From Gordonia malaquae NBRC 108250 (lineage in GTDB: Bacteria; Actinomycetota; Actinomycetes; Mycobacteriales; Mycobacteriaceae), in the NCBI RefSeq assembly GCF_000344135.1, contig NZ_BAOP01000016.1, forward strand, positions 1 through 64,000: 64,000 bases of DNA. Reading direction: 5' to 3'. The position numbers and the translations under genes were made by a program. Numbering within the stretch: position 1 is the stretch's first letter; each line of letters begins with the position of its first letter. The notes below the pieces were generated by a model that was not told the origin of the DNA, ran no database searches, and saw only the letters and a program-made list of their open reading frames with translations. Below, one piece after another: positions 40,861-50,285 of the stretch.

Positions 40861-42378
40861 TCACGACGTGCGCAGTTCGCGTTTCAGGATCTTTCCGGTG
40901 GCGCCCTTGGGAAGTTCGGCCACGAACACCACTGATCGCGGGTACTTGTACGCCGCCAACTGCTCTTTCGCGAAGGTAATCACGTCGGCCTCGGAGAGGT
41001 CGGCTCCATCGCGCACGGCGACGTACGCGACCACCTCCTCGCCCAGCCGATCATCCGGCGTGCCGATCACGGCCGCCTCGACGACATCGGGATGCGAGTA
41101 CAAGACCTCTTCGATCTCGCGGGGATAGACGTTGTATCCGCCGCGGACGATCATGTCTTTGAGCCTGTCGACGACGAAGTAGTAGCCCTCGTCGTCGCGA
41201 TACCCCAGATCACCGGTGTGCAGCCATCCGTTGCGGAGAGCATCGGCCGTCGCGTCCGGCCTCTTGTAGTACCCCTTCATGATGTTGTGTCCGCGGACGA
41301 GGAGTTGTCCGACGTTGTCGGTGCCTGCGGACAGCGCGTTCCCTTCGTCGTCGATCACCTTCATCTCGACGCCCCACACGGGTTTGCCGATCGAGAGCAC
41401 CTTCCGCTCGGTGGCGCTGACGTTGAACGTCGTGGTGCTCGCGGTCTCCGACAACCCATAGCCCTCCAGGACGACAAGGCCGGTGAACTTCGCCTCGACC
41501 GCTTTGATCACCTCCCCGGGGATGGACGCGCCGCCGGACACCGCCGCTCGCAGCGTCGAGAGGTCGCGACCGGTCGCATCCGCCTCGGCGAGCGCCACGT
41601 ACATCGTCGGCACACCGGCGAACACGGTCGCTCGCCGACGTTCGATCTCGTCGATGACGGCGGTCGCGTCGAACCGCGGCAGGAGCGCGACCGAGGCGCC
41701 CCACCGTGTCGTGGCGTTCAGCACACTCGACAGGCCGAAGACGTGGAACAGCGGAAGAACGCCGATCGACACGTCCGACGCCGACATGCCGAACAGTTCC
41801 GGAGCCACGGTGCAGTTCATGTAGAGCTGGTAGTGAGTCAGTTCTGCGCCCTTGGGCCGACCCGTCGTGCCCGAGGTGTAGAGCAGCACCGCGGTGTCGT
41901 CCGCCGACGTCGGATGGAGATCGTCGAACGGAGGGGCGTCGAGGAGGCTGTCGAACGCGACCGAGCCGTCTGGCAGCTCCGTGCCCAGCGGCACCACGAC
42001 GACGTCGGAGACGCCGGCCTCCGCCGCACCCTCGACGGCCCCCGCCAGGGAGAACACCGACGTGATCAGCAGCCGGGTGTCGCTGTCGTCCAGGTGGTAC
42101 GCCATCTCGCGCGCAGTGAACAATGGATTCAACGGGACCATGGTGAGACCGGCCCGCAGAATGCCGAAGTACGCGTACACGAACTCGGGGACGTTGGGCA
42201 CTTGGACGGCGACCTTGTCGCCGGGCTGCAGGCCGCGGTCGCGCAACGCGGTCGCGACACGACGCGACCGGTCGTCGACCTCGCGGTAGGTGATAGTCGC
42301 ATCGCCCATGTACAGCATCGGCGCAGACGGCGCCGCCGTCACCGACTCCTGCAGCATGATCGCCAGGTTGAATGACAT
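40861..42378 (-). CDS. Long-chain-type fatty acid-CoA ligase
   Basis: A 505-aa adenylate-forming ligase. Motifs: P-loop LLYTSGTTGRPKGAE near residue 165, GYGLSETASTTTF near 305, GWLHTGDLGYRDDEGYY near 385, MIVRGGYNVYPREIEEV and A10 lysine KGATGKILKREL near the C-terminus. It is the last gene of operon A, 24 bp after the acyl-CoA dehydrogenase partner gene, with AAAGGAGA before its ATG. The acid it activates presumably feeds the paired dehydrogenase upstream in the operon. Confidence 0.92.
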   Translation of the reverse strand: MSFNLAIMLQESVTAAPSAPMLYMGDATITYREVDDRSRRVATALRDRGLQPGDKVAVQVPNVPEFVYAYFGILRAGLTMVPLNPLFTAREMAYHLDDSDTRLLITSVFSLAGAVEGAAEAGVSDVVVVPLGTELPDGSVAFDSLLDAPPFDDLHPTSADDTAVLLYTSGTTGRPKGAELTHYQLYMNCTVAPELFGMSASDVSIGVLPLFHVFGLSSVLNATTRWGASVALLPRFDATAVIDEIERRRATVFAGVPTMYVALAEADATGRDLSTLRAAVSGGASIPGEVIKAVEAKFTGLVVLEGYGLSETASTTTFNVSATERKVLSIGKPVWGVEMKVIDDEGNALSAGTDNVGQLLVRGHNIMKGYYKRPDATADALRNGWLHTGDLGYRDDEGYYFVVDRLKDMIVRGGYNVYPREIEEVLYSHPDVVEAAVIGTPDDRLGEEVVAYVAVRDGADLSEADVITFAKEQLAAYKYPRSVVFVAELPKGATGKILKRELRTS

Positions 42379-42402
42379 GTCTTCTCCTTTCGTCGGTGAT
42401 CG

Positions 42403-43518
42403 TCAGGCCGGAAGGTCCGCGAGGTCGGCGAGCGCGGCGCGGTGCCGTCCTGGAGTTCCGAAGGCGATCTGATCGGCCTTGGCTCGCTTCAGATACAGGT
42501 GAGCGGGATGCTCCCACGTCATGCCGATGCCGCCGTGCAACTGCACCGCCTCCTCGGCGGCCCGTACCGCGTGATCACCGTTGTATGCGGCCGCGACAGC
42601 GCTCATCGGCGCCGTCTCCTCGTGACCGACACCGAGGTCGGTCGCCGCCACGGCGGCCGCTCGAGCGATCGCCGACGCCTGCTCGGTATCGGCGTACAGA
42701 TCGGCGAGCCGATGCTTGATCGCCTGGAATCCTCCGACGACACGTCCGAATTGGCGACGCTGCTGCAGGTAGGCGACCGTCTCGGTCACGCACCAGCGCG
42801 CGACCCCGGCCTGTTCTGAGGCCAGCAGAGCAGCGCCGAGCCGCAGGCCGGCACGGACCGCAGAGTCCGCGTCGTCGACGATCCGGCGACCGCGCGATGC
42901 GTCGAACGTCACGTCTGCGACGGGCCGGGTCATGTCGAGTGAGGAGACCGGCGTGACCGCGGCGTCGGCCCGGTCGACGGCGTACAAGCCTCCGTCCGAG
43001 CCGGGCACGATGAACACTGTGGCGGCTTCAACCCCTGCGACCGACCGCACCGTCCCGGTGAGACCGCTCTCCCCGACCTGCACCGTCGGAGCGGTCGAGT
43101 ACGGGCCGGCGGACAACGGGACCGCGAGAGCTGCAACGACCGAGCCGTCCGCCAGACCAGGCAGCAGAGCGGTGTCGCCCGCCTCCTGAAGGACCGTTGT
43201 CGCGACGACGGCGCTGGTCAGCATGGGGGTGCGGACGGGCAGTGCGCCCAGCTCCTCGAGGACGACCGCCGCCACGGCAGGGGTCGCGCCTGCTCCGCCG
43301 AACTCCTCGCCGATCAGTAGTCCGGCGAGTCCGAGTCCGGTCATCTCGGGCCACAGGTCGGGCAGTGCGGCGCCGTCATACGCCGCGATCAACTGATCGA
43401 CGTCGACGCGGCGAGACAGCAGGTCACGAACCGCGGAACGCAGATCCTCTTCCACCTCGTCGGGCAGCAGGGTGGGCACATAGTCAGTGCGGTCGATGGG
43501 GCCGGCGTGTTCGGTCAT
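42403..43518 (-). CDS. Acyl-CoA dehydrogenase-like subunit lacking the catalytic glutamate
   Basis: A 371-aa protein of the acyl-CoA dehydrogenase fold. The FAD-side motif QLHGGIGMTWEHPAHLYLKR is present near the C-terminus, but where the catalytic Glu segment (xEGT) belongs it reads QIAFGTPGRHR, so the usual base is absent. In Mycobacteriales such chains pair with an active one as alpha2beta2 enzymes (for example ChsE1-ChsE2 in cholesterol breakdown). Here the start overlaps the stop of the complete dehydrogenase gene (ATGA), which supports a paired enzyme. Confidence 0.88.
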   Translation of the reverse strand: MTEHAGPIDRTDYVPTLLPDEVEEDLRSAVRDLLSRRVDVDQLIAAYDGAALPDLWPEMTGLGLAGLLIGEEFGGAGATPAVAAVVLEELGALPVRTPMLTSAVVATTVLQEAGDTALLPGLADGSVVAALAVPLSAGPYSTAPTVQVGESGLTGTVRSVAGVEAATVFIVPGSDGGLYAVDRADAAVTPVSSLDMTRPVADVTFDASRGRRIVDDADSAVRAGLRLGAALLASEQAGVARWCVTETVAYLQQRRQFGRVVGGFQAIKHRLADLYADTEQASAIARAAAVAATDLGVGHEETAPMSAVAAAYNGDHAVRAAEEAVQLHGGIGMTWEHPAHLYLKRAKADQIAFGTPGRHRAALADLADLPA

Positions 43519-44690
43519 TTCGCGACGTCCTTCCAGGGGATGTCCTTGTCGACGCGGTGTTCGGGCGGCAATCCGAGCACACGTTCGGCGACGATGTTCC
43601 GCAGGATCTCCGATGTCCCGCCTTCGATCGAGTTGCCTTTGGCTCGCAGGTAGCGGTATCCGGCGTCGCGCCCGAAGAAGTCGACGCGGTCGGGTCGCAC
43701 CATCGTCCAGTCCGAATAGCGCAGGCCGTCGGCGCCAAGGATCTCCAACTCCAGTCCGGACAACTGCTGATTGATGCGTGCGAACGACAGCTTCATCGCC
43801 GCACCCTCCGGTCCGGGTTGACCGGACGCCAGCTTCTGCCCCAGGCGGACGCCGGTCACCCTCGCGACCTCGGAGTCGACCCACAGTCTCAGCAGGTCGT
43901 CGTGCAGATCCGGGGTCCGCAGATCCGGACGGTCGCGCCAGGTCTGCGCGACGACTCCGATCATGCCGTCCTCACGTCGCGCCGCGCGGCCGCCGATCGC
44001 GACCCGCTCATTGTTCAGCGTGGCGTTGGCGACCTCCCAGCCCTGGCCGACGGCTCCGAGCCGACGGCTGTCGGGAATCCGGACGTCGGTGAGGAACACC
44101 TCGTTGAACTCGGCTTCACCGGTGATCTGGCGGAGTGGACGGACGTCCACTCCGGGGTCGGTCATGTCGCACAGGAAGTACGTGAGCCCCCGGTGCTTGG
44201 GCACGTCACCGTCCGTGCGAGCGACGAGGATCGCCATGGCGGCGTTGTGCGCGCCGGAGGTCCACACCTTCTGCCCGTTGACGACCCAGTCGTCGCCGTC
44301 GCGGACGGCCCGCGTCGCGACGGCGGCGAGATCGGACCCGGCGCCGGGTTCGCTGAAGAGCTGGCACCAGATCTCCTCCCCCGTCCACAGCGGTCGGAGG
44401 AATCGGTCGATCTGTTCCGGCGTTCCGTACCGCAGGATGGTCGGCGCGGCCATGCCGAGACCGATCCCGTTGACTTCGCTGCGATTGCCGGGCGATCCCG
44501 CCTCGGCGAACAGCCGCTCCACCTCGGGCTGCAGGGAGCGCGACAGATCGAGACCGCCGCGTCCCACCGGGTAGTTCACCCACGCCAGACCCGCGTCGTA
44601 GCGCGCGCGGAGCCACTCCAGTGGCTCCGTCGTGGCCGGGTCGTGGTCGGCGAGGAACGATCGGACCAGGGTGGTCACGTCGACGGTCAT
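43515..44690 (-). CDS. Acyl-CoA dehydrogenase (catalytic subunit)
   Basis: A 391-aa FAD acyl-CoA dehydrogenase. CQLFSEPGAGSDLA near residue 112, the substrate/FAD loop VWTSGAHNA and the C-terminal IEGGTSEILRNIVAERVLG, in which the glutamate is the likely catalytic base, are intact. It introduces an alpha,beta double bond into an acyl-CoA. One base overlaps the quinone oxidoreductase gene upstream and four the partner gene downstream, so the three are tightly coupled. Confidence 0.92.
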   Translation of the reverse strand: MTVDVTTLVRSFLADHDPATTEPLEWLRARYDAGLAWVNYPVGRGGLDLSRSLQPEVERLFAEAGSPGNRSEVNGIGLGMAAPTILRYGTPEQIDRFLRPLWTGEEIWCQLFSEPGAGSDLAAVATRAVRDGDDWVVNGQKVWTSGAHNAAMAILVARTDGDVPKHRGLTYFLCDMTDPGVDVRPLRQITGEAEFNEVFLTDVRIPDSRRLGAVGQGWEVANATLNNERVAIGGRAARREDGMIGVVAQTWRDRPDLRTPDLHDDLLRLWVDSEVARVTGVRLGQKLASGQPGPEGAAMKLSFARINQQLSGLELEILGADGLRYSDWTMVRPDRVDFFGRDAGYRYLRAKGNSIEGGTSEILRNIVAERVLGLPPEHRVDKDIPWKDVAK

Positions 44691-45679
44691 CACACGCCTC
44701 CTTCGTAGACGACCCGTCCGACGGTCACTCCGTCGGCGAGCCGCTGGAGGCCGTCCGGGACGTCGGCGAGCGCAAGCCGCTCGCTGACCAGCGGCGCGAT
44801 GAGTCCGGCGTCCGCGAGACGCGTGAGTTCGGCGTGGCATTCACCGACCAGCTCGGGAGCCATCTTGTTGTAGAGACCCCAGTGGAGGCCGACGATCGAG
44901 TAGTTCTTGATGAGGGCGTGGTTGAGAGCGGTCTCGGTGATCGCTCCGCCGGCGAAACCGATCACCAGGATTCGGCCTTCGAAGGCGATGCACTTGGTCG
45001 ACCGCAGGTAGGTGTCGCCGCCCACCGGGTCGTAGATCACGTCGGCGCCACGCCCGCCGGTCTCGGCCTTGACGACCTCGACGAAGTCCTGCGTGTGTCG
45101 GTCGACGACGACGTCCGCGCCGAGTCGCCTGGCGACGTCGGCCTTCGCCTCGCCCCCGACCACGCCGATGACACGCGCACCGGCGGCTTTGCCGAGCTGG
45201 ATGGCGGCGCTTCCGACACCACCGGCCGCGGCGTGGACGAGCAGGGTCTCACCCGGCTGAATGTTCGCGCGGCGATGCAGACCGAACCAGCCGGTCTGGT
45301 AGCCGATGAACAGCGAGGACGCCTGCGCGTCGTTCAACGAGGCGGGCGCGGGGAATGTCTCGGTCGCTGACATCAGCGCGTACTCGCCGAAGCCGCCGTA
45401 CGGCAACACCGCACCACCGAGAACCCGGTCGCCGACTGCGAACCCGTCGACGCCGTCGCCGAGTGCAGTGATCTCACCGCACAGTTCCACACCGGGTGTG
45501 AACGGGAGCTCCGGGCGAACCTGGTACAGCCCCCGGCACATCAGGACGTCGGGGAAGTTCGCCGCCGACGCGAGGACTCGGACGGTCACCTGGCCGGGGC
45601 CCGGAGCCGGGATGTCGATCTCGACCGCTTCGAGTACCGCGGACGGTTCCCCGAGGCTTGTCACGTGCCATGCCTTCAC
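44690..45679 (-). CDS. Zinc-less MDR NADPH:quinone oxidoreductase
   Basis: A 329-aa medium-chain reductase of the quinone-oxidoreductase branch. The nucleotide-binding motif HAAAGGVGSAAIQLGKAAG is near residue 145; structural and catalytic zinc cysteines of alcohol dehydrogenases are missing. It probably reduces an enoyl or quinone group in the pathway (inference). GTG at 45679 has AAGGAGG seven bases upstream and overlaps the SDR stop (GTGA). Confidence 0.88.
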   Translation of the reverse strand: MKAWHVTSLGEPSAVLEAVEIDIPAPGPGQVTVRVLASAANFPDVLMCRGLYQVRPELPFTPGVELCGEITALGDGVDGFAVGDRVLGGAVLPYGGFGEYALMSATETFPAPASLNDAQASSLFIGYQTGWFGLHRRANIQPGETLLVHAAAGGVGSAAIQLGKAAGARVIGVVGGEAKADVARRLGADVVVDRHTQDFVEVVKAETGGRGADVIYDPVGGDTYLRSTKCIAFEGRILVIGFAGGAITETALNHALIKNYSIVGLHWGLYNKMAPELVGECHAELTRLADAGLIAPLVSERLALADVPDGLQRLADGVTVGRVVYEGGV

Positions 45680-46491
45680 TGCTTGCCTCCTTGTGAGGTC
45701 GCATCGTCCAGTCGCTGCTGGAGCTTGTTCATTCCGGCGAGCCACTTGTCGGTCTTGGCGGCTCGCACCTGGTAGTAGCCGGCCACTTCGGCGTGCGGAA
45801 GGATGAGGAAATCGTCACCCTCGAGAGCCTTCTCGACTGCCGCCGCGACGTCGTCGACGGTCAGCGCGACGTCGTGACTGAGCAGTTCCTCCAGTTCGCC
45901 CGACTGTGCGAGCATGCGCGTCTGCACACCTTGCGGGCAGATGGCCTGCACCACGATCCCGCGGTGGCGGTAGGTGGTCGACAGCCATTCGGCGAACGCG
46001 ACGGCGCCGTGCTTGGTCACCGAGTAGGCGGGTGCGCCGAGCATGGTGAGCAGACCCGCGGCTGAGGCCGTCACGACGAAGCGCCCTCCGCCGCGTTCGA
46101 TCCACTCGGGAACGAGGCGACGCGCGGCGTGCACGTGAGCGAGCACGTTGACGTTCCACGACAGATCCCAATCCGCGTCGGTCGCGTCGAGTCCCCTGCC
46201 TCGGTCGACGCCGGCGTTGGCGAACCAGGCGTCGATCGGTCCGTACGCTGCCCGCGCGGTGGTGATGAGTGCGTCCACGCCCTCCTGCGACGCGGCGTCG
46301 CCGGGCGCCGCGAGTGCGGTGCCACCTGCCGCGATGATGTCGTCGACCGTCCGTTGCGCACCGTCGGCGTCGAGGTCGGCCACCACCACACGTGCACCTC
46401 TGCGTGCCATCGACGTCGCCAGTCCGGCACCGATGCCGTTGCCCGCACCCGTCACTACAACGGTGGAGCCTGCGGGATCGAAGCCGGGCAT
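45676..46491 (-). CDS. Short-chain dehydrogenase/reductase (second SDR)
   Basis: A 271-aa SDR. The cofactor motif is TGAGNGIGAGL near residue 14, NAG is in WFANAGVDRG near 91 and the active-site pair is Y-x3-K in AYSVTKHGAV near 157. An extended C-terminal tail rich in charged residues is present. The substrate is unknown; a hydroxyacyl-CoA or alcohol in the operon's pathway is likely. It shares one base with the preceding SDR gene (TGATG). Confidence 0.88.
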   Translation of the reverse strand: MPGFDPAGSTVVVTGAGNGIGAGLATSMARRGARVVVADLDADGAQRTVDDIIAAGGTALAAPGDAASQEGVDALITTARAAYGPIDAWFANAGVDRGRGLDATDADWDLSWNVNVLAHVHAARRLVPEWIERGGGRFVVTASAAGLLTMLGAPAYSVTKHGAVAFAEWLSTTYRHRGIVVQAICPQGVQTRMLAQSGELEELLSHDVALTVDDVAAAVEKALEGDDFLILPHAEVAGYYQVRAAKTDKWLAGMNKLQQRLDDATSQGGKQ

Positions 46492-47258
46492 CAGGCGCCA
46501 CCGCCCAACGTGACGCCGCCGTCGATGACGAGCGTCTGGCCCGTCATCCACCCCGCATCGTTCGAGAGGAGGAAGGCCACGACCGAACCGATGTCGTCGG
46601 GCTCGCCGAGCCGCTTCAGCGGGTAGGCCTGCGAGACCTCGTCTTCGCGCCCCTCGTAGAGCGCGGTGGCGAACTTGGTCTTCACGACCGCCGGGGCCAC
46701 GGCGTTGACCCGGATGTTCGGGCCGAGTTCCCACGCGAGCTCTTCGGTCAGGTGGATGACCGCGGCCTTCGACACTCCGTAGAACGCGATGCCCGGCGCC
46801 GGCCGCAGACCGGCGATCGATGCGACGTTGACGATCGCGCCCCCGTGCTCAGCTTGCCATGCGGCGTTGACCGCCTGGGTCCACCGCAGAGCGGAGATCA
46901 CGTTGACATCCATGATCTTGCGGGCGGCGTCGGGGTCGATCTGCATGATCGGGCCGTACACCGGGTTGATCCCGGTGTTGTTGACAAGGAGGTCGGCACT
47001 GCCGAACGCCTCGATCGTCTTGGCGACGGTGTCGGCCTGATGATCGGGATCGTCGGCGCGGCCTGCGACGGCGAGTGCGACGTCGGGGCCTCCGAGTCGA
47101 GCGACGGCGTCGTCGAGCGCGTCCTGCTTGCGTGCGGTGATCGTGACCTTGGCGCCCTCGGCGACCAGCCGCTCCGCGATCGCCAGCCCGATGCCGCGAC
47201 TGGCGCCGGTGACGATGGCCGTCTGTCCCTTGAAACGCTGGGGATCGATCTGAACCAC
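46491..47258 (-). CDS. Short-chain dehydrogenase/reductase (first SDR of operon A)
   Basis: A 255-aa SDR with TGASRGIGLAIAERL near residue 18, NNTGINPVYG near 92 and the active site FYGVSKAAVIHL (Y-x3-K) near 158, ending in the classic DGGVTLGGG. First gene of operon A. GTG start with AGGAGG six bases upstream. The operator palindrome at 47290-47307 lies just before it, so the divergent TetR gene probably controls it. Confidence 0.9.
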   Translation of the reverse strand: MVQIDPQRFKGQTAIVTGASRGIGLAIAERLVAEGAKVTITARKQDALDDAVARLGGPDVALAVAGRADDPDHQADTVAKTIEAFGSADLLVNNTGINPVYGPIMQIDPDAARKIMDVNVISALRWTQAVNAAWQAEHGGAIVNVASIAGLRPAPGIAFYGVSKAAVIHLTEELAWELGPNIRVNAVAPAVVKTKFATALYEGREDEVSQAYPLKRLGEPDDIGSVVAFLLSNDAGWMTGQTLVIDGGVTLGGGA

Positions 47259-47289
47259 GGAAAGCCTCCTGAAGTGAACACAGTTGATT

Positions 47290-47307
47290 ACTAAGCGCTT
47301 GCTTAGT
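47290..47307. promoter_or_regulatory. TetR-type operator between operon A and its regulator gene
   Basis: ACTAAGC-GCTT-GCTTAGT is a perfect 7-bp inverted repeat with a 4-bp spacer. The form is typical of actinobacterial TetR repressors of fatty-acid or sterol catabolism. It lies 31 bp from the SDR start and 97 bp from the likely regulator start. Confidence 0.65.
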
Positions 47308-47404
47308 GTTACGATTCACAATGCCTGACACTGAGATGTTCGTCAACCGTTCTTCGGAACTAGACCCGACTCACACCGCAGGCGAGACCATCGAGAGGAT
47401 TCCC

Positions 47405-48022
47405 GTGCCCGACGAACCGTCCGCATCCCGCGCAGAGGCCACTCGCGGCCGACTTCTCGCCGCCGCACTGGAGGCGTTCTCCGAACGCGGGTTCCACGCG
47501 ACCACCACGCGCGACATCGCGTCGACCGCCGGAATGAGCTCAGCCGCGGTGTACGTCCACTACCGCTCGAAGGAAGAGCTGCTCTACGAGTTGTCGCACA
47601 GCGGGCACATCGCCACCATCACGATGATCAACGATGCCGACGACCCGGACGCCGACCCGGCAACCCGTCTCGCGGCGGTGATGCGCGCTTTCAGCGAGCA
47701 CCACGCGAAGGGCCACACCAGCGCTCGGATCGTGAACTACGAGCTCACCGCCCTCGAGCCCGATCATCTGCGCGAGATCCTCACCCTCCGCCGCGAGATC
47801 ACCCGCCGCGTCCGAGCCATCGTCGATGCAGGCGCCGAGTCCGGCCAGTTCGACGTCGACGATCCGCACAGCACCACGAACACCCTGCTGTCCATGGGCA
47901 TCGACATCGCGCGCTGGTATCGAGAGGACGGTCACCTCTCCCCCGCCGAACTCGGCGAGTTCTACGCGCGGACGAGTCTGCGCGTCGTCGGAGCGAGTAG
48001 CGAACCGCGTCCGGACCGATGA
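47405..48022 (+). CDS. TetR-family transcriptional regulator (operon A, divergent)
   Basis: A 205-aa TetR protein (KstR2-like by general look). The DNA-binding helix-turn-helix is GFHATTTRDIASTAGMSSAA, followed by VYVHYRSKEELLYEL. I chose GTG at 47405, which has GAGAGG six bases upstream and gives normal family length; the frame stays open to ATG 47321 and GTG 47306, the latter inside the operator. It is divergent from operon A and most likely represses it and itself through the palindrome. Confidence 0.88.
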   Translation: MPDEPSASRAEATRGRLLAAALEAFSERGFHATTTRDIASTAGMSSAAVYVHYRSKEELLYELSHSGHIATITMINDADDPDADPATRLAAVMRAFSEHHAKGHTSARIVNYELTALEPDHLREILTLRREITRRVRAIVDAGAESGQFDVDDPHSTTNTLLSMGIDIARWYREDGHLSPAELGEFYARTSLRVVGASSEPRPDR

Positions 48023-48131
48023 TCTGCGACACACCCGGGACCGCCGGGAACAAATAGGTGGCCCCATACGTCTGACAAGGTGTAGCAATGATGCACCGAC
48101 CAGGTACGTCAATGATGAGACGGAGGAAGCC

Positions 48132-48329
48132 ATGCCAGACATCGCAACGCCCGACACTGTCGTCTCCACCCCGCTGACCCTCGCTGATCGCTGCGATCGG
48201 TGCAGCGCGGCGGCCAAGGTGCGCGCTGAGCTCCCCACCGGGGGCGAGCTCCTGTTCTGCCGTCACCACTACAACGACCACGAAGCTCGTCTCGTCGAGC
48301 TCGGCGCCGTGGTGACGATCGACGCCTGA
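48132..48329 (+). CDS. DUF7455-type small zinc-ribbon protein
   Basis: A 65-aa protein with CDRC near residue 21 and CRHHYNDHE near 43, a likely zinc-binding fold. Such small proteins are widely kept near sigB in Mycobacteriales; function unknown. ATG at 48132 has GGAGGAAG upstream. A very strong hairpin follows its stop. Confidence 0.85.
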   Translation: MPDIATPDTVVSTPLTLADRCDRCSAAAKVRAELPTGGELLFCRHHYNDHEARLVELGAVVTIDA

Positions 48330-48347
48330 CATCGGGCGAACGCCCAC

Positions 48348-48392
48348 AACAGACCAGAGGCGAGCCGATCATCGGCTCGCCTCTGGTCTGTT
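48348..48392. terminator. 22-bp perfect stem terminator between convergent genes
   Basis: Bases 48348-48369 are exactly inverted at 48371-48392 with one base between, the longest perfect stem in the window. TTCTG follows on the plus strand. It serves the DUF7455 gene (+) and the helicase gene (-). Confidence 0.85.
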
Positions 48393-48407
48393 CTGTGGCT
48401 ACGTGCC

Positions 48408-50144
48408 CTACCAGCTGCGCAGAGCGGCGATCCGTTCGCGGAGCTGATCGCCGGTCGCCATCGCCGTCGGCGGGCCGCCGAGGCGTTCACGGAGATCGTT
48501 GTGGATCTGGCCGTGCGGTTTGCCGGTGCGCTGATTGTGCAGCGCGACAAGCGTGTTGAGCTCCTTGCGCAGCGCGAGAAGGTTCTCACCGGTCCGCTCG
48601 TTCGCGTTCGGCGCGGCCTTCGCCGCCTCGTCGTCGCGCGGACGGGACGACCGATTCGTCACCTGCTGAGCCTGTCGCTGTTGCAGGAGCGTGCGGACCT
48701 GGTCCGCGTCGAGGAGGCCCGGCAGGCCGAGGTAGTCCGATTCCTCCTCGGACCCGACGAACGTCGACGTCCCGAAGGACGAGCCGTCGTAGATCACCTG
48801 GTCGAGCTCGGCGTCGGCGTGCAACGACTGGAACGCCTTCTCCTCCTCGCCCGGCTCGTCCTTGCGCTTGTTCGCGTCGGTGAGAATCGCGTCGTCGAGC
48901 CCGTCCGACTCGCGGTGCGGCTTTCCGAGGACGTGATCACGTTCGGCTTCCAACTCGCTCGCCAGTTGCAGCAGGACCGTGACGGACGGCAGGAAGACGC
49001 TCGCCGTCTCACCTGGCCTGCGTGAGCGCACAAAACGCCCGATCGCCTGCGCGAAATACAGCGGGGTGGACGCATTGGTCGCGTACACGCCGACCGACAG
49101 GCGTGGCACGTCGACGCCTTCGGACACCATGCGGACCGCGACCATCCACTCGTCTGTCGAATTCGAGAACTCCTCGATGCGCGACGACGACTTCGGGTCG
49201 TCCGAGAGCACCACCGTCGGCTTCTTCCCCGTGATGGAGTGGAGCAGATCTGCGTAGTCGCGGGCGTTCTGCTGGTCCGTGGCGATCACCAGGCCGCCCG
49301 CATCGGGCACACCCGATTCCCGCAGTCGCATGAGTCGGCGGTGCGCAGCGGTGAACACCGCGTAGATCCAGTCGCCGTGGGGATCGAGCGCCGTACGCCA
49401 CGCGCGTGCGGTCTGCTCCTGGGACAGCGGCTCACCCAGGCGTGCGGTGAACTCCTCACCTGCGCTGGTCCGCCAGCTCGCCTCACCCGAGTAGGCGAGG
49501 AACACGACCGGGCGGACGACGCCGTCGCGCAGCGCCTCGGAGTAGCCGTACGTGCTGTCGGCCTTCGAGCGCTGGCCGCCGCCCGGCTCGGGCTCGTACG
49601 TGACGAAGGGAATCGGCGAATCGTCTGATCGGAACGGCGTACCGGTCAGTGCCAGACGCCGCGTGGCGTCGCCGAACGCCTCCCGGATGCCGTCACCCCA
49701 CGACTTCGCGTCGCCGCCGTGGTGGATCTCGTCGAGGATCACCAGTGTCTTGTACTGCTCGGTGCGCACTCGATGCCGATACGGGTGCGCGGCGACCTGC
49801 GCGTACGTGAGGACGACACCGTCGAAGTCCGAGCTCGTCGAGCCCGTCGAGTTCGAGAAGTTCGGGTCGAGGGCGATCCCGTTGCGGGCCGCTGAGGCCG
49901 CCCACTGGTGTTTGAGGTGTTCTGTCGGCGCCACGACGGTGATCCGCTCCACCGTGCGGTCCGCCAGCAGCTCCGACGCGACGCGCAGTCCGAATGTGGT
50001 CTTTCCCGCACCCGGCGTGGCGACGGCCAGGTAGTCCGTCGGGTTCGACGTCAGGTAGCGAGTGAGGGCCCGTCGCTGCCATGCGCGAAGCGGTGCCCCC
50101 GAGACGATTCTGCGGTCAGTGTCGACATCGGTACTGGTCACCAT
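48408..50144 (-). CDS. DEAD/DEAH-box (SF2) helicase
   Basis: A 578-aa superfamily 2 helicase of the restriction-enzyme-III/XPB-like type. Walker A is ATPGAGKTTFG near residue 45, DEIH box LVILDEIHHGGD near 117, motif III LTGTPFRSD near 145 and motif VI QAIGRFVRSRRPGE near 335. The C-terminal 200 residues are charged and helical. The start is uncertain: ATG 50144 or GTG 50141, with AGGAG close by. Role probably in DNA repair or RNA handling; not resolved. Confidence 0.85.
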   Translation of the reverse strand: MVTSTDVDTDRRIVSGAPLRAWQRRALTRYLTSNPTDYLAVATPGAGKTTFGLRVASELLADRTVERITVVAPTEHLKHQWAASAARNGIALDPNFSNSTGSTSSDFDGVVLTYAQVAAHPYRHRVRTEQYKTLVILDEIHHGGDAKSWGDGIREAFGDATRRLALTGTPFRSDDSPIPFVTYEPEPGGGQRSKADSTYGYSEALRDGVVRPVVFLAYSGEASWRTSAGEEFTARLGEPLSQEQTARAWRTALDPHGDWIYAVFTAAHRRLMRLRESGVPDAGGLVIATDQQNARDYADLLHSITGKKPTVVLSDDPKSSSRIEEFSNSTDEWMVAVRMVSEGVDVPRLSVGVYATNASTPLYFAQAIGRFVRSRRPGETASVFLPSVTVLLQLASELEAERDHVLGKPHRESDGLDDAILTDANKRKDEPGEEEKAFQSLHADAELDQVIYDGSSFGTSTFVGSEEESDYLGLPGLLDADQVRTLLQQRQAQQVTNRSSRPRDDEAAKAAPNANERTGENLLALRKELNTLVALHNQRTGKPHGQIHNDLRERLGGPPTAMATGDQLRERIAALRSW

Positions 50145-50285
50145 GCTCCTGTAGCTCGACTGTGGCTCGTCGTGCAGTCTCCCCCGCACCCGACCCGACG
50201 ATTCTACCCGCCTCGCGCACCCGGTTCGCCACGCCAGGAAACCGGGTCGGTGATCGACCAGGTGACCCGCATCGGCCATGCTTGA

